Assembly: GCF_022539665.2 (NCBI RefSeq)
Contig: NC_081332.1
Location: 2,823,884 to 2,887,883, forward strand
Direction: 5' to 3'
From: Daphnia carinata
Taxonomy: Eukaryota > Arthropoda > Branchiopoda > Diplostraca > Daphniidae
Length of the DNA: 64,000 nucleotides
Made by a program: the position numbers and the translations under genes. The first letter of the stretch is position 1, and every line of letters begins with the position of its first letter. The notes beneath the pieces are model-generated. The model saw nothing but the letters and a program-made list of their open reading frames with translations, ran no database searches and was not told where the DNA came from. Positions 20,513 to 34,581 of the stretch are shown here, piece by piece.

Positions 20513-23500
20513 TTAAGGTATGCAATTTCCGTTTAAAATGCGCAGTTCTCCAAATACAAGCTGAAGGTTGGTTCTAGATGACAAAACCGGATCGTCCTCC
20601 GACCTAGGTCCAGCTTGCTGGAAATGGAGCTTAAACGGTGTACGTATACGACTGGCAGCCAACTTTACTTGTATCCATTTGCTTTGGACGCCGCTGGATA
20701 TGGGAACAACCACTGACTGGCTTTTTTCTGGCTGGATTTTTATCAATAAAGGCGGGATAACCAACGACGTTTCTTCTTCGTCTTCGTCAATCTCAACCCT
20801 CTGTTTCATTTGAAAGCTCAAGCAAACGTGAGTATTTTTTACTGGGGCTGGAAAGCTTTGGTTGATTTGCAATTCCGTCAACTGGCCCACTGCGACACGC
20901 GTCTCCAAATAGCCTACTGAAAGGAGAACAAATCATTAAGAATTTGGTAGGGCATAGTTATTAGCAGCGGTTATCGAAAAACAAAAGGTTCTATCAAGAA
21001 AGCTAATACGACCGGAAACATTGTCGAAGGTTGAATTCTCTCTTGAACGAATAGTTACTCTGTCAAAATTGTCTATCCCTAACACGAATTCGTGAATGAA
21101 ATTAAACTCGTCAGAGGCGCATCGGCCGTCTACTAGCAATTTTTTCTACTACGACTGGCTATGTGAGAAAACTTTGACGTCACAAGAGAGCAAGTATACT
21201 TGCTTTGGTTCGCGGAAGAGGTTTGCGGTCGAAAACTCCAAGCAGTGCCCTTAAAGACGGCTCGACATGCTCCTCTGCCCACTTGACAGACGAAATCTTT
21301 CTCGACTGTGGCCACGGACGCGTTGTTGGCCAATGCTGGTAATGATAATTGTTGGCTTGTTGGCTTCGTAATCGTTCCTGGCGTAGCTGCGATGGGTTTC
21401 TGCATTACAGGTGACTGGGTGACTATAACTGGCATAGTCACCGTCGGCCGCTGCGTGACTATAACTGGCTTATTCACCGCCGGCCGCTGCGTGACAAGAG
21501 CCGCCACCATGGCTTGCGTAGGTCGTTGTACAACTGAACCACTAGATGTCGTCACTTTCAACGGTGGACGAATAGGTTTGCTTGTAGGCCGGGGTAATAT
21601 TTCATTGAATAATTCTTCGGCAGGCGATTCAACTGAGCTTTCGGGATTTTTCTTTGTGGATTCTGATGAAAGTGACAAAAACATAGCAATAAATGAATAG
21701 CTCTAACGATAAGTAGCCACTGCAATTCTGTACCGCACAGATTGGGGAAACGGGTGCTGCAGGCAGTGGTGGCAGGACATTGTGAGCACGGCGTTCCGAT
21801 CTTGTAGCTGGGTAATCCGACAAAATTTCCAGCCGGCCCGTAGTTACAGACATAGAGATTAGTCTCGAAGGTTCCGTTGTCACGGAAGGACGTGAATCCG
21901 CAACCGACGCGGTTTGTGTCCGCCCAGATAATTTGACTGTAGTGACCCGTTACAACTGAGAACCTGCGCACCATTTGAAAGAAATAAAACAAGTATTTAG
22001 ACTATCTGAGCCATCCGTACCGAGTCCTTAAAGGCTTTCTGTTTCCTGCAAGCCACACGGCTTCCATACACAAATAATTCAAGGAGAAACGATCAAGAAC
22101 CGAATCAGTGGATGGTTGCCTTAGCAATACAGCATTAAATCGAATGAGGGTATTGCCCTGTATTAAACAAACGAACTTAAAAATATATATATATATGTCT
22201 ATTCATTACGTATTTTTTGCCCCCTCTCCATTTTGCGAATATGACAAACGTTGCCAAGAGGTTTTGTTCGATTGAATTGCCGAAAAGCTTGGATACAGTG
22301 CGGGGAAAGGTTGATGAGCCATTACCATCGAGAAGATTGAACGCCGGACTGTGTCACGCTGTGAGTATTCATGAACCGCTTGAGCTTTCAGATTTAATCT
22401 GTCCATAATAAAGTTTCTTGAAGATTTTCTTGGTACCGTTCGTTCTTTTCTCTCTTGCTTCCGGCGTTGTACGTCTCTGTGCTCTATACAAGTGCTATTC
22501 AATATAAACGTTTCGGAATTGTGTTTGTGCTTGTACAGCGCGGATCCTTTTAACGTAATGAAAACATACGTTACGCAGGTAAGAGTGAAGTTAGTACGCA
22601 TTTCTACCCTCTGCATTCTGGTAATGCTTGCAACCGTAAGCACTACTTAAAAAAAAAACTCGTCTTCATTTTAAAACAAAATAAGATGTTTGTTTTTTTC
22701 TCAGAAACGAATTGAGCGCAATGACTAGCTCACGACTTTCTCCTTGGTCTGCACGTTCTCAAAGTCGCACGCAGCCACAGTAGTTGGTGATCAAGCTGAC
22801 GAGACAGCTACCGTGGCTGATGATAAGCATCGAAAGGGGAAATTAACAAGTAAGACGTTACCAAAACTAATCAGTATGAAAAAAGCTACGGCGAAATGCT
22901 TTGGGTCTACGCCTTTGACAAACTTCGACAAATCCACGTTGCCTGAACTGAAATTCGTTATGACAAGACAAGTCTAAAATTGAAAGCCGAAAAGTGTGCG
23001 TCCCTACTGCACAACTAGATCGAATTCGACGCAAAAGAATAATCGGGGAAGTGTATAAGTTTTGCGGCCCTGCATTCTTTTGCATAAGCCCGTAACAGCC
23101 GGGTTGTAAAGCGGAGCTCCTGGGTCGATATGGACTGCGTACGAATATAGTATGTGAAAGAGTTTACTAGATTGTGAATCTTACTCGAATTTGCGGGCCG
23201 ACGTGTTTGGAAACTCTGCCACTTCCTCGTACCATCTGGTCACCTGCTTTTTCCAATTGATCGGCAAACGCGGACCGTTTGTCCATTCAACGGCCAAGTT
23301 CTGGCCAACTGGGAATCGAGCTGAAAAAGCAGTGGTCACTTAGGTTTCAACTGTCACACGTTAACGTCAATATGCCCGTGGCAAACGAACGTCCAAGAGA
23401 AGAAACACGACGTGTTTCGCTGATGGCATTCACATTTTGCATCCAACAGGACAACAATAATAGCGAAAGGTAGAAATGATGTTTAAAGCGAGTCGTTCGT

Positions 23501-24082
23501 ATTGAGCGCTTACCCACTTTGCGGCATTCGTTGCAGTCGTGTTCAAATAGACATTGCTCAGCGTGGCGTTGAGCGACGGCAGCCAGCTCTTCGTCCCACA
23601 TCTGATTACATTCAAAAACACATTTTGTTGCATCGAAAGAGGAAAAAAAAAAAAAAAATGAAAAAAAGATAAAGTAAAAGAGATTGACGACATGATTCCA
23701 GTTGCGCTTCTAAGTCAAATCAGAGCATCAAAGCGCACTCTCTTTTTTTTTTTAAGTGTTATTTGACAAGACATGGAGAATGCTTTTGCCCACCTACCAT
23801 CATTTGCATATTGGAAGCTTGGGGTTGGGGACCGGGCTGGCCTCGCGACTCTTGACCGGACGCCACGATCGACCGCAGCGTGTTGTGCGTCTGCAAAATC
23901 ATTTGCCGGTTATTTCTGTCCAAGCCACGTGTCGATACAGTTCCATCACATTTCGCCCCGTCACTCTGTCACACATAATTCAAAATGGGAAAAAAAAAAA
24001 AAATAAAAATAAATAAATCAAATGACGTCAGCCGTGAAAGAAAGTTGTTCTAAATCATAATGACTGATATACAAACGAAAAC

Positions 24083-24115
<33 letters not shown>

Positions 24116-24959
24116 AAAAGTGTAGAAAGGCATGGCTCGATTTGTTATGATTCGCTGCGACATGATTTGACATGAGAGCCGACTGAATCTTTCATCATCT
24201 GTCATTGGAAAAAGCTCTTTAAATTCTTGCGAAAAACGGTGTCATGTTAACCCTCCCATACGAAACGTCCTCAACGATCCAATTGAAAAAAACAAACAAA
24301 AAAAAAAACAAAAAAAACTACTGCTGTTTGCATCGTCTGTTTTACTCATTCCGTCTCTTCTTGTCCCTGGTCTGGTTGCATCTTCTTCAACATGTCGGCT
24401 AACAAGAAAACGCGATTTATTCGGCGGTGCAATTTGATTTCGAACAGACGGGATCAAAAGTCTAAAAGGAGGGTAATGGAAAAGAGCTGCATTACAGCAA
24501 TCCGTTGTGCCATGAAACCAGTTGTTACAACAACAACAATAACAACAACTTGTTATACGACGTACAAAAAAAACAAACAAACAAAAAAACTCGCCGTGCT
24601 TCTGAAGAGATTTCTCTTTTACGTTCCCCAGATATGAAGAAACTGCCACAATCCCCCCCCCCCCCCCCCTTGATTTGATACCATCGTAAAGTGCACAACA
24701 GTCAGCGGGTGCACCGTTTTAAAACGAAATCCCTCTCGCCCAATTCTCGCCAAGCAATCCAAGAGAGTTCCAAGAGAATAAATCAAAGCGCTCCCCATTG
24801 CAGACTCGCATTTTTATAATGATGAGCCTAGCACATTCTTACCAGGAATCGACACATTGTGTGCTGTGATGAGAGACGGCAGTACGGGGAATGATCCTGA
24901 GCCCGACATGAGATTATCAAAGCGGCCAGGAACGCAACAAATGAATGCGCGATCATCAT
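20513..24959 (-). CDS. Secreted CAP-domain (CRISP/antigen 5/PR-1) protein with MAM-like C-terminus
   Basis: Exons (- strand): 24843-24959, 23798-23965, 23514-23601, 23185-23320, 21734-21963, then from 21662 down to about 21150-21250, then about 21120 to 20983, then 20513-20916. The first five and the 21662 start join in phase. The N-terminus is a signal peptide (MMIAHSFVAFLAALIISC), then HTMC. The CAP core follows: a THNTLR helix, MWDEELAAVAQ, FPVGQNLA, TGHYSQIIWAD, VGCG and CNYGPAGN, with the usual paired cysteines. A Thr/Pro/Val-rich linker with repeated VTQRP follows, then a segment ending ELRILNGNC that resembles a MAM jelly-roll. CAP proteins are extracellular; the specific role here is unknown. 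Start: the first of two tandem ATGs. The join near 21100-21250 is unresolved. Confidence 0.82.
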
Positions 24960-25123
24960 CTTACGAATGTAGTTTGCACTGGATGTTTTGCAGATCCACT
25001 GTTGAATTCCAATTGTGAAAAGCCCAAATCAGAAAGACACATACGTAATAAAGAAAGTGAAAGTATACAATCCGTTCAAAATGCGAGTAAAAAAAAAATA
25101 CGTTAGAACTTTTTGCTACTTAC

Positions 25124-25173
25124 GTCTTGACACAAACGGTATGTTCGCCAATGACAAGCGATTGGTCGAGAAT
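25124..25173 (-). other. 5' UTR exon of the CAP gene
   Basis: Runs from a CATTC initiator (A at 25173) to a strong donor, GAC|GTAAGT, at 25124/25123. It would splice to a noncoding leader ahead of the ATG at 24959; an ATTCAACAG acceptor lies near 25000. Confidence 0.45.
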
Positions 25174-25196
25174 GCGAGAACTAGTTAGTTATCCTT

Positions 25197-25204
25197 CTTT
25201 TATA
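25197..25204 (-). promoter_or_regulatory. TATA box of the CAP gene
   Basis: TATAAAAG on the - strand lies 31 nt upstream of the CATTC initiator, which is textbook spacing for Pol II. Confidence 0.6.
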
Positions 25205-26902
25205 AACTAGCGCCCGTGAGTTGGACACGAGATAATGCCAAAGCGCCCCAAGGCTCCAACTTTTCCTTTCCTTCGTCTTCATTTGAGTGTCATAACTAAT
25301 GTCGACGTCGTTATGCGTACAGTAATAACAGTTGACTCTACATAAAAATACAAAAATTCATTAGAAACAAAGGACATTTGCCAAGGTTTTAAAAACACCT
25401 TACCATTAACGTCCAAGGAAGGTGATGGTGGTTTGACGAAATCAGCACATTCGTTCCGTAATTTGCACGTGAAAACACACGTACGTACGTACATACACAC
25501 ACATACACACATACACACATACACACACACACGTATGTGGATCAATACAATATTCGATCAATAGGGGACTAGGGGAACGAAATGAATTCATAATGCTCGG
25601 CATTCAAAATAGATGTCTATGAGTTTCGAAGGTGTTTCGTTCGGTCGCCTATCGAATTACGCAGTCGATTCGGAAGCGCTCGGTCGATTCCGTACGTCCT
25701 ACATGGCCAGTCAAGTAAATCCTTAAAACTTCTTCCTACTTTTTCTTTTTTTTTTTTTTGCTGTTGTTGTTGTTTTTTGTTCTGCCTTTCCCCACCCCAT
25801 CTGTTCCATAGACTTACATGCCCAAGCAGCAAGGTCGAAATCATCAATGACATTCTTCGAGACATAACCGCTGCGGTCGTTTGAATCCTACCGAAAACAC
25901 TGTTGTACAACAACAAAAATGAGCTAGATAAGCCCGCCAGCCGGCACGCGCATGTCTGGCATAAAGTGGGGTACAACTTCCGCCAGTCGTCGGCTGTAAT
26001 TAAAGTCATACGCAACAGCGGTACAAACCCAGAAAAACGGAAGGGAAACGAAATAAAGCCAAGGAAAATGAGATCGAAACGCGTAACAGTGTGTCTAACA
26101 GACACGCATAGTAAACACATCTAGCCGATGAAGAAATGATGGGGAAAAAAAAAACAACAAAAAAACAAAAAAAAACAAACAAACATAATGAAGCCTATAA
26201 AAATAATGCACACACAAACCTCATTCGTTTTTGTTGTCTTCCTTGAAATGGAAAAACATCCAAGGTTTGGCTCTGATGAAACAATCCGTCTCGGGTAAAA
26301 CTTGTCTCTATCGCCCCCTTTTGTTTTCGCTCTCGTTTGTCCTCTCTTCCCACCTTGCGCACTGCCTTCGACGTCGAAGAAGAAAAACACTGGGCTCCCC
26401 TCGTCGAATGGAAACGAGTAAGTTCATCTCCCATTTTTTTTTTTTTTTTTTTTTTTTTGTCTTGGCTCGAACAAAGATGAAGCATCGACGGGCTCCTTTT
26501 GACGAACTCTCTTGATACTTCTTCTTTTTCAGCTCGTTGTTGTTGTATTTGCATTTGCGGCGTGAAAGACACAAATTCGATTTGGCTTTGGCTTTTGCCA
26601 CCATTCAAACGTCGTGCTTCTGTTTCTCGGCTTGCTCCTTTCGCACACACTTTTGCTGCTGTGTGCGTCGACCCCCCCCCCCCCTCCCATCCACCCCCGC
26701 CAACAACTACAGCCGTTGGCTCTCGACCGGCACAGTAATCAGATCTGTCAGTAGGGTAGAGTATATCAGTGCGTCGATGCGGCAAATATTAGACAGCGGC
26801 GTCGGGTATAACCATGCCTCATTATCTTCTTTCATGTAGCCCCAGAAGAAGATGAAGAAGAAAAAAGAGCTTCGTCGACGAGCGTTTCTACGGCGACTCC
26901 AA

Positions 26903-26962
<60 letters not shown>

Positions 26963-27758
26963 AGGTCCTACAAGATACACTGTTTGTGGCTCCCCCATCG
27001 GCTCTAATAAAAAGAAACAAACTCAAGAGCCAAAAGCATTAATGACTGACATATTATTTTCTTCTTCTTTTTTTTTTTTTGGTTGTTTTTTGTTTTGTTA
27101 TGTTCAAACACTGACCATTCATTCTCCCTTCCAGCTAATCATCACGATCTTCATCACTGGGGCGTGGTTTTACTGGGCATTGATAGGAAGAAATGGATTC
27201 CACCAAAGGAAATCCGGTTAAAACGAAGCAGAGAAGTTAAAATTGTGAAAATAATAACAAATAATCATCGAAATTGAAATACAGATTGGGAAGGAGAGAG
27301 GGCGACGCAGTGCTTAATGTCATTATATAGAAATATATGGAGGATAGCATTACATTTTTTTTTTTCTTCTTAAAATCACCGTTCGCGCACACAGTACAAC
27401 GAAAAAAAAAAAAAAAAATGAATGGGATATAGGATTTAGAGATGAAAAATAAAGGTGTCGAATGTCTTGTTTGTCACGTACTACGTCATGCGAGATGACG
27501 ATGACACTCGTAATATAGAATATAATATACTTAATAATAGAGTTATAATAATAATGATGATAAAAAAAAAGAAGAATAAGAGTATAGTAGGAAAGGTAAA
27601 AGACATTTTTTTCACTTTTGTTTCTTAAAAACAACCTCTCATTGAAAAAAAAAAAAAAAAAAAAAAAAAGAAATCAACTTTTTTTTTTCTTGACATTTTT
27701 TTGTTGTCGCCGTTCGGACACATCTAGGTCCTAAAATGTATCGGACGCTCCAATCATT
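25205..27758. other. Intergenic DNA between the CAP promoter and the dpr 3' end
   Basis: Holds the dpr 3' UTR and simple sequence, including a (CA)n tract and poly-A/T runs. Open frames here are driven by low-complexity sequence and none resembles a protein family. Confidence 0.5.
26904..26958. repeat. (CA)n microsatellite
   Basis: About 50 bases of uninterrupted CA dinucleotides. It makes the artificial Val-Cys open frames on the - strand. Confidence 0.95.
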
Positions 27759-30700
27759 TCAAGTGGCTGGAGACGGAGACGAATTGCCAAAAAGCCAGCG
27801 CTGGATGGAATACTGTAATGTAATTACTTGAACGGCCCACAGGCATTTGGCACCCAAATGGGCAGCCCTTTCTGCCCCATTGGTCGACGGACTCCTGTTC
27901 CCTCGTTGCATGGCTGCCGGATGCTCACCTGAGCATACACACATATCCAATCGCACACCCCCACATAACGAAATAATCCGATTTCAAGTCATACAGATTT
28001 TAAACTTAAACCTTTTTTTTCCTAAAAAATTAGTTTTTTTTTTTTTTTTTTTTGAAGTTTTACCGTTTAGGACGTGAACGGTGACGTCGGCAGGTTGAGC
28101 GCCGGGTGGGGCGCAAGTGTAGTTCCCTTTCATGTATCCAAATGAGATCCATCATCATTATTGGACGAGATGTAAAAGAGTGACGTGGGATGTGGAATAA
28201 TCAAACACAAACATAGTCCAAATGAATTGAATAATAGAAAAAAAAAAAAAAAAAAAAGAGATCTAGAAGACGCGCTTAGAACTAGAATAGAAAAGAAGAC
28301 GTGGTTACGGGTCATTACCTGCGTCTTGAAGGGTGGCGCGCGTGAGGAGCAATTTGGACGACATTCCGATGGCCGTTCGTTCCGTCTCCAGCGATATCCC
28401 GCCGCGCGGAGAATCGAGCGCGACTGCGCTCCGGTCAAAGCGAGACACGCAGTTTCAAACAGATACAATCCGTTAATATGGTATCTATAGTTATTATTTA
28501 AAAAAATGTTGAATCACTTACTGGGCTTGGAATCGTGAAACCAAAAGAGAACACGAGGTGGGATAGCTCCTGATCCTTGGATGATGCACGTCAAGCTGAT
28601 GGTGCTGCCCGTTCGGACGTAAAGTTCAGAGGCTCCGACGATCGACGCTATGGCAGCTGTCAAAACATTGAAAACAAAATAAGAAAATAAGGAAAAACAT
28701 AGATCAAGACAAAATCGAATCCAATGAGGTGTACATAAATAACTTATTGATGATATTGTCACATATATTTATGTGTAGAACTTTATGTAGAATTCAGGCA
28801 AACGAGAGAAAAAAAAAAAGAAAAAGAAAGAAAGACGGGCGGAAGGGAAGAGCATCATTTTTCAGGCTATTGATCAAAGTTTGGCAGGGTAGGTTCGGTC
28901 GGTTGCTCAGCTGTTTAGAAACGGGAGCATGGATAAATAGGTGGCGAAACGCAGAGCAAAAAGGAGACGATCAGTCACACAAATCATCGTGGAACGGCGA
29001 CTGTCATCACGAACGCATCGTCGTGACGTTCTTAATGCCTGCCTCCAACAACTACTTATACAGTACAGGCAATAAGAGAATTAAAGACGAAGCAAATTCA
29101 GCCACTTTCCATCCATTTCCTGTTACGTACTGCAACCAGGCGACCACTTAACTCGTTGCCTCTTTCATCTCGACGTTGTCTCGCCCGAGCCACTAGTCGT
29201 GTGCGTGTGTCATCAGAGTCGAGTTACGGCCGGCTCAACATTCATCCATCTCACTGAAATGAGACTTGCTAGATAAGCTGCCCGTCAACGTTTGCACAGC
29301 ATCTCTCTCATCCTCAACCCATCGTCTAACCAACGAAGATGAATTGGCCTCTTACAATGCCAATCGCATTTGCTTTTTCTCCCTAAGAACTTTTCTTCAT
29401 CGAGACAGCCAAAAACAGCAACCATTTCAAAGTGCAGCTGAAAAAGAATGCTAGTCCGCCATACCACCCTCAAAATATCTTTTTGTCGGGTCCGGTTGCG
29501 ATTCTTATTCTGTTGCTTTGTCGTCATCAACAAGTCGACCCAACTGCTGGTCCATCAGGAGCGGACGTGAGTGTAAGACGTCGCAAGTTGGCCACGACTT
29601 TTGGCCGTTTTCTTTTTTTTTTTTTTTTTTTTTTTTTTGTTTTTCAACAAAATCAACAGAAGCTCGGACTGCAAGCGACTTGCTTATGTTGATGAGGAAC
29701 TATGTGCACAACGTGGAGGAGAACTTGACGCAACTCGGATGCCCAGCCAAACTGAATTTACCAGCCCTATTTTCATTTGTTTATCTCGCATAAATAAACG
29801 ACCCACTCGAGCAGAGTTGACACGACCTGCTGCTAAACTTGCTGTGTGATGCGCTCAATTGAGACAGAGAGAGAAAGACAATAGTCTTGAAACAAAACAC
29901 TTCCGAGTCTTGGAGAAAGAAACAAACAAAAGGCCTATGCGCGATGGTGCTGTAGGGTAGGGGCGTAGGCGGGGGGGGGGGGGGGGGGAGAGGGGAGGAA
30001 GCGCAGTTAGACAGTTGTGTCACCGAAAACAAAACAGGGCCGTTAAACAAACCGGGCGGTTCGGAGCACATCCCGCGGATCATTCCGCACGGATTGAGAG
30101 CGCCATCATCGCCAGTCGCGAAACCAAAAGTAAACTCGACAACACTTTGAGTACGTTCCTTCCGTCCCTCCCTTCACGTGCGTTTTACATCGCGCGGATG
30201 CGTGAGTACAAAAGCCGGTCTGCAAGTTACATCCGCTACGACATAACGCATGGGAATTTTTTTTTTCATTTCTGGAATTCCTTCTATTTTTTTTTTTTTT
30301 TTTTTTTTTTCGGTAGATAAAAGTGGGAAAGAAGAGGTGGGGTGAAAGCTGTTTAGTATGCGACTGGTGGCCGTTGGCATGATTTGCGATTAAATCAGAT
30401 CGCCAACCAGTCAAAAAGCCAAAACGATTTTGGATCCCCATTTGACTTGTTTTCATTTTTTTTTTTTTTTTAAAGGGACGTTTACGTTAGTGAATGTTGT
30501 CGGGTCGAGTCTGTCGCCTTCCTTCCCCCCCCCCCCATAAAAAAAGTCAAATAAATAGGTATATATTCTTCTCTTTTGAAAGCCTTTTGTAGGATTGCGA
30601 GTGAAAAGAAGAGATCAACAACAATGCGAAATAAAATAAAATAAACAAGAAAGATGTGGCCATACAAGGCCATAGACAACCAACAAAAGATGTATGGCTC

Positions 30701-31323
30701 TTGTTGATGTAAAACGCACACATGAAAATAAGAATGCCGACATAGAAAAGCTGATTCAATAAACTGAGAAATGAGACTGGTTCCGGCCGTTCCACTGATG
30801 TTTTTTTTTGTTTTTTTTTCATGTCAATTTATACAGATCTCTCTTTTTTTTTTTTTTTTTCATTTGCTTATTCCAGTTTTTATTTGAAGAAAAAAAGGCG
30901 ACGACAGGAAGGAAAGAGTTGCGACAGTTTCTTCCTTATCTGGGACCCTTTTAGATGACACTTCCTGTTTTTTTTTTCTTTCTCTAAAAGTCTTTGACTT
31001 ATCCTTTTTTATTTTTGTCGGCACACAAACGATGAAATATATGAGTCGTGCATTGCCGAATGGAAGGGCTGTGCCCAACAGACGCGCATTGGGCCATGCC
31101 AAGTTCGTGGCAAAACGGAGGCGAGCAAGACAGAAAAGTGGGCACCGACTCTTTCCATCGAATTAGTTGACGACGCACAGACCCCCCTCGAAAACGTCTT
31201 TCCCTTGTGTCTTACACAGCACTCCAATGAAAAGCTTCCGTTCTTCACTTCCGCTTTCCCCCCCCCTTTTCTTCTTCCTCCCTCGCCAGTTAAAGTCTCT
31301 GTGCTATTGTATGTCTCGTATTC

Positions 31324-31359
<36 letters not shown>

Positions 31360-34300
31360 TATACAGATTTGACTAATTTGTGCTAATCGACCCGGCTCTT
31401 GAATTATTCAACGCACAGTTGTAAAAAAAAAGGGGAAGATACAAAAAGCGTCAACTTTGTTGCGATGATGATTCAAGTCACGATACGTCCAACTTCGGGT
31501 TTAGAAAAACATAAAAAAGAACAAAAAAAGGAAAAGATCCTCAAACGTCGGACGAGTTCTTTTCAAGTGAGCTTTTTCTCTGTTTAATTAGAGCGTGGCA
31601 TCGCCAGTCACGACTACACACACTGACAAGGTGATCAGTTTAACAACGAAGACGGTTCGGCAAAAAAAAAAAAAAAAAAAAAATGTTTGATTACAATCGA
31701 ATTCCTTTTGAATACGTCGACGTTGCAATCGATGGAAGGACATCAGCTCAGCTTTCTACTTTTCCTTTGCGCAAAAATGAAATTCATCTCGACTCGACTC
31801 GATGAAAGAGAATTGAGAAAAGAAGAAGTGCGAACAATGTGGAGAAGGAAAGAGGGAGAAACCAAATATGGCAAGCCACACATGGAGACGGCCCTCGTGT
31901 CCATTCCGTGTGCCGTACCGTATTTACTTAACTTGCAAAAGATCTTGGCAAAAGCTTCATCTTATTTCCTTCTTCTGTTTCATCCCTCTCTCCTCTCTCT
32001 CCTCTCTCGTTCATCTTTCGCCGTTCGCCTCTCGACATCAAACTATCGATTCGCTCTCTCTCGCATTCTTTTGTTTCCTTTCTCTCTCCGTCTCCGGGCT
32101 GTTCTCCGCTTTTGTGCGTGTCTCTCTCTCTCTCTCTCTCACTCTGTATAGAGTAACAGGCTCTTTCTCTCTCCTCGATCTCGAACACACAATGCTTCAA
32201 CGTGCACAGGTCTCAGGCTCGTCAAACAACAGCCAAATGCCACGTCTACTATCGAGTCGTGCTTGCCAGGCGATCAATGTCTTATGCGCTTTTCCGCGTG
32301 ATTATTTCCGTATTCAGTGCTTTTTCCTCTTTGCCGTGCACTCCATTCGAACAAGACGGGCACGAAACTCCGCCTCTCTTTACACGTTTCTATTGCGCTA
32401 TTGTTACACACTTTTCGGCTGCGAGCAAACACGCTTTGAAAGGCGCAACAAAAAAGAACACGCACAGGCGCGACATCGGCAAGTTCAAAAAAAAAAAAAA
32501 AAAAAAAAATCCCCCCCCCCCTCTCCCCCAAAAAAAAGAGAAAAAAAAAAAAGAAAATGAAACAAAGTTTGAATTCTTGAAGAAGAGCGGCGAGGAAAGA
32601 GCACAAAGCTGTTCTTTGACTCACCTCATTGGATGGTGGAAGCGGCAGACTAAACCTACATCGATTCGCCAACTTATATTGGCTGCCCCCTTTTTTACGC
32701 TTCATCGACTGCTTTTCATTCAAATTTCTTTGAAACTTCTTCCTGCTGGCCAGCATTTTCAACGCGGTACGCACAAGACAATATTATCAAAGTTGCCAGC
32801 ACAGGAAAAGAGCGGCGGAAAAAAAAAAACATCGTTTCCTTTAACGAACTCTCATAAAACAAGCGAGTAAAAAAAAAAAAGAAAAAAAGAAAAAAAAAAA
32901 AGGGAAACGTTTCTAAAACAAAAAATGAAACACAAACGGTGAACAACCTGTGAAAAGTGCATCGACTCGATCAAAGTGCCTTCGTCTCTTTTTTTTTTTT
33001 ACCTCCATTCAATTTTCACATCCTACGAGATCGATTTTTTTTTCTCACGAAAACGACGAGCTCATCAACTTTCCTTAGCAACTTGAGAAAAGTTTGCGCA
33101 AACAGTTGCTGACAAAAAAAAAAAATTGTAATATAGAAAAAAAAAAAGAAAAAGCACAGCAATAATAAAAAAAAAAAAAAAAGGAGGATGTAAAGAAAGG
33201 AAGGAAAAAGGGGAGCATGAAGGATCGGAAAAAAAAAAAGGGGGAAAGGAGAGAGCAGCCGAGGACGACGACAACGCCAACGAATCGCTGGAAAAGATTC
33301 GCTCCAGCAGTGTTTTATTGGACAACTATTGTTGTTTTATTGCAACTTGATCGTCTTTGATGGGTCGTCGTCCTTCTTCCTCTTCTGCCCTCTCCTTTTC
33401 TTTTCTGGCAAAAGCCGTGCACAAGACGCACATCCTCGCCAATTCGCAAACATCGAAATGAACTCACAAAAACGCAAATAATGAAAAGCGAGATGAAAAA
33501 CGAAATGAAAATGCCTTGTCTATAACTGATGGCGAAAGAGTCAATTAAGCTGACAGCAGCTATGAATCGTCATCATGTCATCCGTCTGAACGGACTCGCC
33601 GGACTTGTGGTGTTTGCTTTAAAAAAAAAAACAAAAAAAAAACAAAAAAAAAAAGGACCCCGATTTTCATCCGGTCTGCACGCCACAACTAACACGGCCA
33701 TTTCATTTCCATTTGCTCATCTGTTGGCCCAGTCCAACTCGCATGGAAAATGAGTCCCATGTTCCGGCATTGTCTTGACAGATGGCACGCCGGCTCTCGT
33801 GAAAATGACTGGGGCGCGGTACACGCGTACGGGTTATCTGTAGACAAACACCCACCGCCCACAGAGAAAACCAACGAGTTTGTCTAACAGCCGCTTTTTT
33901 TTTTTAGCCTATCGTGCACCATCAACTCTTTCGTTTCATTTTTGTTTTCTCTTTCTCCCCTCCAGCCAACCATTATTGCAGCACAACACTGCGGCTTCTA
34001 ATTTCCCCCTCCGGTCAGTTGGGTAGTTAATGACGCACTTGAATAGACGCTAGGTCTTTCCTTCCTTCCTTTCTTCGTCTTCTTTTCAAAACACACACAG
34101 TCCACGCATACAGGCAAAGACGCACAGCGCTACAGTGCGGCGGAGGAAACTGACAGGCAGGACAAGCACGAAAGAAGAAAAAAAAAAAAAAAAAGGGAAA
34201 AGAAAACGGAAACAGTCAGACCAGTCTGTTCGATATACGTATACGATCAATGAACCGCTGATGTCAACCCCCCGTCCCACATACACACACAAAAAAAATA

Positions 34301-34549
34301 AAAATAATAAAGAGAGACGGGACAAGGATCCAAAACGACAAGACTAGGGGGGGGGGGGGTTTAGTAACGCTCCTGATGGATCCCAACAGTTCGGAGAGGG
34401 GGGGGTGGGGTACACGCCACATCCGTCCAGTTTCCATTGAAAACGATTCGACCGAATCGGAAGGCCAACTAATAGATAAGACATGCCTTTCACCAAAAAC
34501 TCACGTTCTCCACATCTCTGCAAATCCTGCCCTCCTTTTTATTTTCGTT

Positions 34550-34581
<32 letters not shown>

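Noticed and set aside
21629-22643. Other - strand frames within the CAP gene's 1.2-kb intron and neighbouring exon
   Set aside because: They are alternative frames of the CAP exon or intron sequence; the in-phase CAP exons explain the region.
26195-27026. Long - strand frames rich in Lys or in alternating Val-Cys
   Set aside because: They come from poly-T and (CA)n simple sequence.
31687-32870. Several + strand frames of 150-230 codons
   Set aside because: They lie in a dpr intron, are Ser/Leu or Lys rich from CT repeats and A runs, and lack domain features.
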